18,284 nucleotides of DNA from positions 1 through 18,284 of the forward strand of contig CATPBC010000343.1 of NCBI GenBank assembly GCA_955652195.1. The letters are read 5' to 3'. Each line of letters opens with the position of its first letter. Position 1 is the stretch's first letter. The DNA is from an uncultured Xanthobacteraceae bacterium (lineage in GTDB: Bacteria > Pseudomonadota > Alphaproteobacteria > Rhizobiales > Xanthobacteraceae). The notes under the pieces are model-generated. The model worked only from the letters and a program-made list of their open reading frames with translations, did no database searches and was not told the DNA's origin. Positions 16,027 through 18,284 of this stretch are shown one piece after another. The position numbers and the translations under genes were made by a program.

Positions 16027-17013
16027 TTAATCAATCGTCACATGTGCAGTCGTGATGACATTCTTCCAGCGCTCGGTTTCCTGTTTCAGGTAGGTCGCCG
16101 TCGCTTGTGGCGTGCCGCCCACAGGTTCTGCTGAAAGCTCTGCGAGACGTTTTTGAACCTCCGGATCCTGGAGCGCCTCGTTGACGCCGGCATTGACCTT
16201 GTTCACGACCGCGGCCGGTGTGCGCGGCGGCGCGACAATCGCGTACCAGGTAACGGAGGCGAAACCGGGCAAGGTCTCGGCGATCGCCGGTACGTCGGGT
16301 AGGCTCGCCATGCGCTGCGGCGACGCGACGCCGATGAGCTTCAATTTGCCAGCTTTAACGAGCTGCAGTGAGACGCCGAGATTGTCGAACATGCAGTCGA
16401 CGCTGCCGGCGACAAGATCGTTGAGCGCCGGTGCTGAGCCGCGATAGGGCACGTTTTGCAGCTTCACATGCGTCATCATCTGGAACATTTCGGAAGTGAG
16501 CTGGGAAGTTGTCCCGTTGCCCTGCGTGGCGTCCGTCACTTTGCCGGAATTTGCTTGGGCATAGGCGATGAAATCCTTCACGTTATTGGCTGCAATTTTA
16601 TCCGGGTTGACGACGAGCGCGTTCGGCACTCGCGCCATGACGATGATAGGCACGAATTGTAGCGGATCGAATTCGAGGTGCGGATAGAGATTCTGATTGA
16701 TGACCAATGGCGGCGGCGGCGAAGCCAACAAGATGTAACCCTCGGGCTCGGACTTCGCTACGAGTTCGGCGCCGATATTGCCGCCTGCGCCGGTATGGTT
16801 CTCAATAATGACCGTCTGGCCCCATTTGCGCGACAGCCGCTCGGCAATGATGCGCGGCATGATGTCGGCGGTGCCGCCGGCAGGGAATGGCACCACGATC
16901 TTCACCACGCGTGCCGGGTAATCGTCCGCGCATGCAGCAGGAGCTAACACGGCAGGTGCCGCCGTCAACGCGAGCGTCAGTACTGAGATCGCGATGCAGT
17001 TTTTTGCTGTCAT
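16027..17013 (-). CDS. Tripartite tricarboxylate transporter solute-binding protein (Bug/TctC family)
   Basis: This 328-residue periplasmic binding protein counts from the ATG at 17013. Its signal peptide is about 1-29, with likely cleavage after PAACA. Bug hallmarks follow: YPARVVKIVVPFPAGGTAD (32-50), ENHTGAGGNIGAELVAKSEPEGY (71-93) and the VPYRG and GSVDCMFDN segments. The family captures carboxylates and related small molecules. A longer reading from a TTG at 17070 would put extra residues before a normal signal sequence, so the ATG, preceded by a weak ACGGA, is preferred. No TctA or TctB permease is encoded in the window, so it is an orphan here, as is common for this expanded family. 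It is probably cotranscribed with the MetE-like gene downstream, which may act on its ligand. Confidence 0.92.
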   Translation of the reverse strand: MTAKNCIAISVLTLALTAAPAVLAPAACADDYPARVVKIVVPFPAGGTADIMPRIIAERLSRKWGQTVIIENHTGAGGNIGAELVAKSEPEGYILLASPPPPLVINQNLYPHLEFDPLQFVPIIVMARVPNALVVNPDKIAANNVKDFIAYAQANSGKVTDATQGNGTTSQLTSEMFQMMTHVKLQNVPYRGSAPALNDLVAGSVDCMFDNLGVSLQLVKAGKLKLIGVASPQRMASLPDVPAIAETLPGFASVTWYAIVAPPRTPAAVVNKVNAGVNEALQDPEVQKRLAELSAEPVGGTPQATATYLKQETERWKNVITTAHVTID

Positions 17014-17186
17014 TATCCGTCTCGCCACTTCAATTCTGATTGGGTCGCGTGAAACTGGCAGGTTAAACAAACCATTCCACAGCTACCAGTGTGCCGGCGG
17101 CTATCAGGTCTCCGTCCTTGCGCCAAGCTGCCGAGTTTGATCTTCTAAACGGATATAGCGGCGGCTTTCTCTGGGAGAATGCAACG

Positions 17187-17579
17187 ATGCGCGTGTCGCA
17201 TTTGGCGTTGGTAGTGGCATTGCTCGCCGGCTTAGCCGCCTGCGGCAAGGGCCCGCAAGGCGATGCAGGTCCGCCCGGACCCCAGGGTCCTAAAGGCGAT
17301 GTAGGCTCGGCGGGCCCGCCCGGGCCGCCGGGACCCCCTGGTCCACAGGGCGAAAAAGGTCCACCGGGTCCGCCCAGCCCGAGCATCAGGGTGATCCGTT
17401 CGGATTGCGTTTCGGGATGCTCGGTGCAATGCCAGGACAATGAAATCCTAATCACGGCTTATTGCGGGGCGACCCGCAATCCGGCGCAGTTCCTCAGCGA
17501 AAGGGGCGCGTCCTGCGGCCCGGTACCGAGTGCCGCGAATACGCCTTTAGTGGCCGTTTGCGTCGGCTCGCCGCAATAG
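17187..17579 (+). CDS. Collagen-like, cysteine-rich lipoprotein
   Basis: This 130-residue protein has a lipoprotein signal (hydrophobic 5-18, lipobox LAAC with Cys19). Fourteen uninterrupted Gly-X-Y triplets follow (22-63), rich in GPP, GPQ and GEK. The roughly 67-residue C-terminal part has six cysteines (74, 78, 82, 93, 110, 125), beginning [10 protein letters not shown]. The triplet run predicts a short collagen triple helix, so the protein is probably a trimer anchored by lipid in the envelope. The even number of cysteines suggests disulfides. GGGAG nine bases before the ATG fixes the start. It diverges from the Bug-protein gene and is a single-gene unit. The function is unknown. Several rhizobial relatives are said to carry similar short collagen-like proteins, but I cannot verify that here. 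Confidence 0.88.
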   Translation: MRVSHLALVVALLAGLAACGKGPQGDAGPPGPQGPKGDVGSAGPPGPPGPPGPQGEKGPPGPPSPSIRVIRSDCVSGCSVQCQDNEILITAYCGATRNPAQFLSERGASCGPVPSAANTPLVAVCVGSPQ

Positions 17580-17797
17580 AGCCCGCCTTTTAGCGGCATC
17601 ATTCGCGGCACCCTTGTTTTGTCTAGCGCACGGCGCGAGGACCGCGGCAGTGCGCAATTGCCGCGCGCGAACTCCCATTGCGGCCGTATTCACAGCGTGA
17701 TGTAACCGCGCAGCGCCGTACCGGGCGCAATAAGATTGGCGCTTTTGGCAGCCGGGATGTTCGAACGAGTTGCTTCGAAATTGAGGCGCTTCGAATT
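17580..17797. other. Gene-free spacer before ccmI
   Basis: This 218-base gap is the longest in the window. I see no convincing open frame. A weak hairpin (CCGC, loop, GCGG) follows the collagen-like gene, but without a clear T-run it is not a safe terminator call. The right end carries the TTCGAA cluster listed separately. A promoter for ccmI should lie here, but no strong -35/-10 pair stands out. Confidence 0.5.
17760..17795. repeat. Three TTCGAA palindromes just upstream of ccmI
   Basis: TTCGAA occurs at 17760-17765 (within the 8-base palindrome GTTCGAAC), 17774-17779 and 17790-17795, the last ending two bases before the ATG. CTTCGAA is repeated 16 bases apart in the last two copies. In GC-rich DNA three copies in 36 bases are unexpected. 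They may be an operator cluster, or chance. Confidence 0.4.
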
Positions 17798-18284
17798 ATG
17801 ACGCTTTGGATCTTTTTCGCGGTGATGACGGCGGCGGCAGTTTTTACCGTGCTTTGGCCGCTCGGGCGAAAGCCGGCCGGTTCAACCGGCAGCGACAGGT
17901 TGGTGTATCAGGACCAGCTCCAAGAGATCGAGCGCGACCGCGCCGCGGGCCTGATCGGTGAGGCGGAGGTCGAATCCGCTCGGATCGAAATATCGCGACG
18001 CTTGCTGGCTGCTGCGGAAGCCGAAGCTTCCGCGCCGCAACGATCCAGCGTCGGCGTCAATGCGCGGCGGCGGCGCGCCGCCGGCGCAGCGGTCGTGATT
18101 GTGCCGCTTGTTGCACTTGGCCTTTATTTGAAACTTGGATCGCCCAGCGTTCCGGGACAATCCGCGTTTGCTCGATCCAGTGAACCGGAAGAAGGTCGGT
18201 CAATCGCCAGCCTGGTCAGCCAGGTCGAGAATCATCTCGCGCGCAATCCGAACGACGGCGCCGGCTGGGAGGTCATCGCTCCGG
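17798..18284 (+). CDS. ccmI: Cytochrome c biogenesis protein CcmI (CycH), 5' part
   Basis: The window holds the first 162 codons; the gene continues past the right edge. CcmI is the inner-membrane chaperone that binds apocytochrome c and hands it to the CcmF/CcmH heme ligation complex. The start MTLWIFFAVMTAAAVFTVLWPLG is the first membrane helix. The cytoplasmic segment VYQDQLQEIERDRAAGLIGEAEVESARIEISRRLL is the diagnostic CcmI loop with its coiled-coil character. A second helix follows at about 95-112, and then the start of the periplasmic TPR part (SLVSQVENHLARNPNDGAGWEVIA). In this bacterial group ccmI usually heads ccmIEFH, so ccmE should lie beyond the edge. The ATG has only a distant GAGG, 11 bases upstream. 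Confidence 0.93.
   Translation, partial: MTLWIFFAVMTAAAVFTVLWPLGRKPAGSTGSDRLVYQDQLQEIERDRAAGLIGEAEVESARIEISRRLLAAAEAEASAPQRSSVGVNARRRRAAGAAVVIVPLVALGLYLKLGSPSVPGQSAFARSSEPEEGRSIASLVSQVENHLARNPNDGAGWEVIAP

Noticed and set aside
17014-17070. TTG-start extension of the Bug-type binding protein
   Set aside because: It places 19 extra residues before an otherwise normal signal peptide and relies on a TTG without a clear ribosome site.
17063-17455. Minus-strand frame rich in Gly-Pro-Gly, like a second collagen-like protein
   Set aside because: Gly-Pro codons (GGN CCN) read as NGG NCC on the other strand, so a collagen gene gives a Gly-Pro-rich antisense frame automatically. This frame has no signal peptide and no ribosome site.
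17580-17600. Hairpin CCGC-loop-GCGG after the collagen-like gene, considered as a terminator
   Set aside because: The stem is only four base pairs and no T-run follows it.

Overview
The window is 18.3 kb of GC-rich, densely coded DNA. It carries 16 genes I can support, one of them cut by the right edge. The protein families point to an alphaproteobacterium of the order Hyphomicrobiales, most like Bradyrhizobium, Rhodopseudomonas and relatives. The clues are a FeuP/FeuQ-like two-component pair behind a PepSY protein, a DUF1214-DUF1254 pair behind a class A penicillin-binding protein, a CcmI start, and many solute-binding transport genes. This placement comes from recognising families, not from a search. 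I see no rRNA, tRNA, CRISPR array, transposase or integrase. No gap between genes exceeds 300 bases; the longest is 218 bases, before ccmI.

Region 1 (1-6064) is mostly housekeeping. It holds a small hypothetical gene on the plus strand. On the minus strand lies a likely three-gene unit: a class A PBP (cell-wall polymerase), then a DUF1214 protein, then a DUF1254 protein, the last two overlapping as ATGA. Divergent from it are a YcgN-type cysteine-cluster protein and a 14-helix DHA2-type MFS exporter.

Region 2 (6064-9386) is an envelope-sensing block. A membrane-anchored trypsin-like protease on the minus strand diverges from a plus-strand operon of a periplasmic PepSY protein, a FeuP-like response regulator (TTG start) and a FeuQ-like sensor kinase (11-base overlap). 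The divergent spacer holds a perfect direct repeat, GTTCAC-N5-GTTCAC. Its 11-base period is the arrangement that OmpR/PhoB-family regulators bind, so it is a good candidate autoregulatory operator.

Region 3 (9387-17797) looks like an accessory uptake and catabolic insert. A plus-strand operon encodes a TRAP solute-binding protein with a Tat-like signal, a fused DctQ-DctM TRAP permease, an acyl-CoA synthetase and a short-chain dehydrogenase. This fits uptake of a carboxylic acid, its activation to a CoA thioester and an oxidation step. Facing it is a minus-strand pair: a Bug/TctC solute-binding protein followed by a short, MetE-catalytic-domain-like protein that keeps the zinc ligands. The two transcription units meet tail to tail with stop codons sharing a TTAA. 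A collagen-like, cysteine-rich lipoprotein follows.

Region 4 (17798-18284) is the start of ccmI (cycH), normally the first gene of the cytochrome c maturation set ccmIEFH. From memory, feuQ is often directly followed by ccmI in related genomes. If so, region 3 interrupts a conserved neighbourhood.
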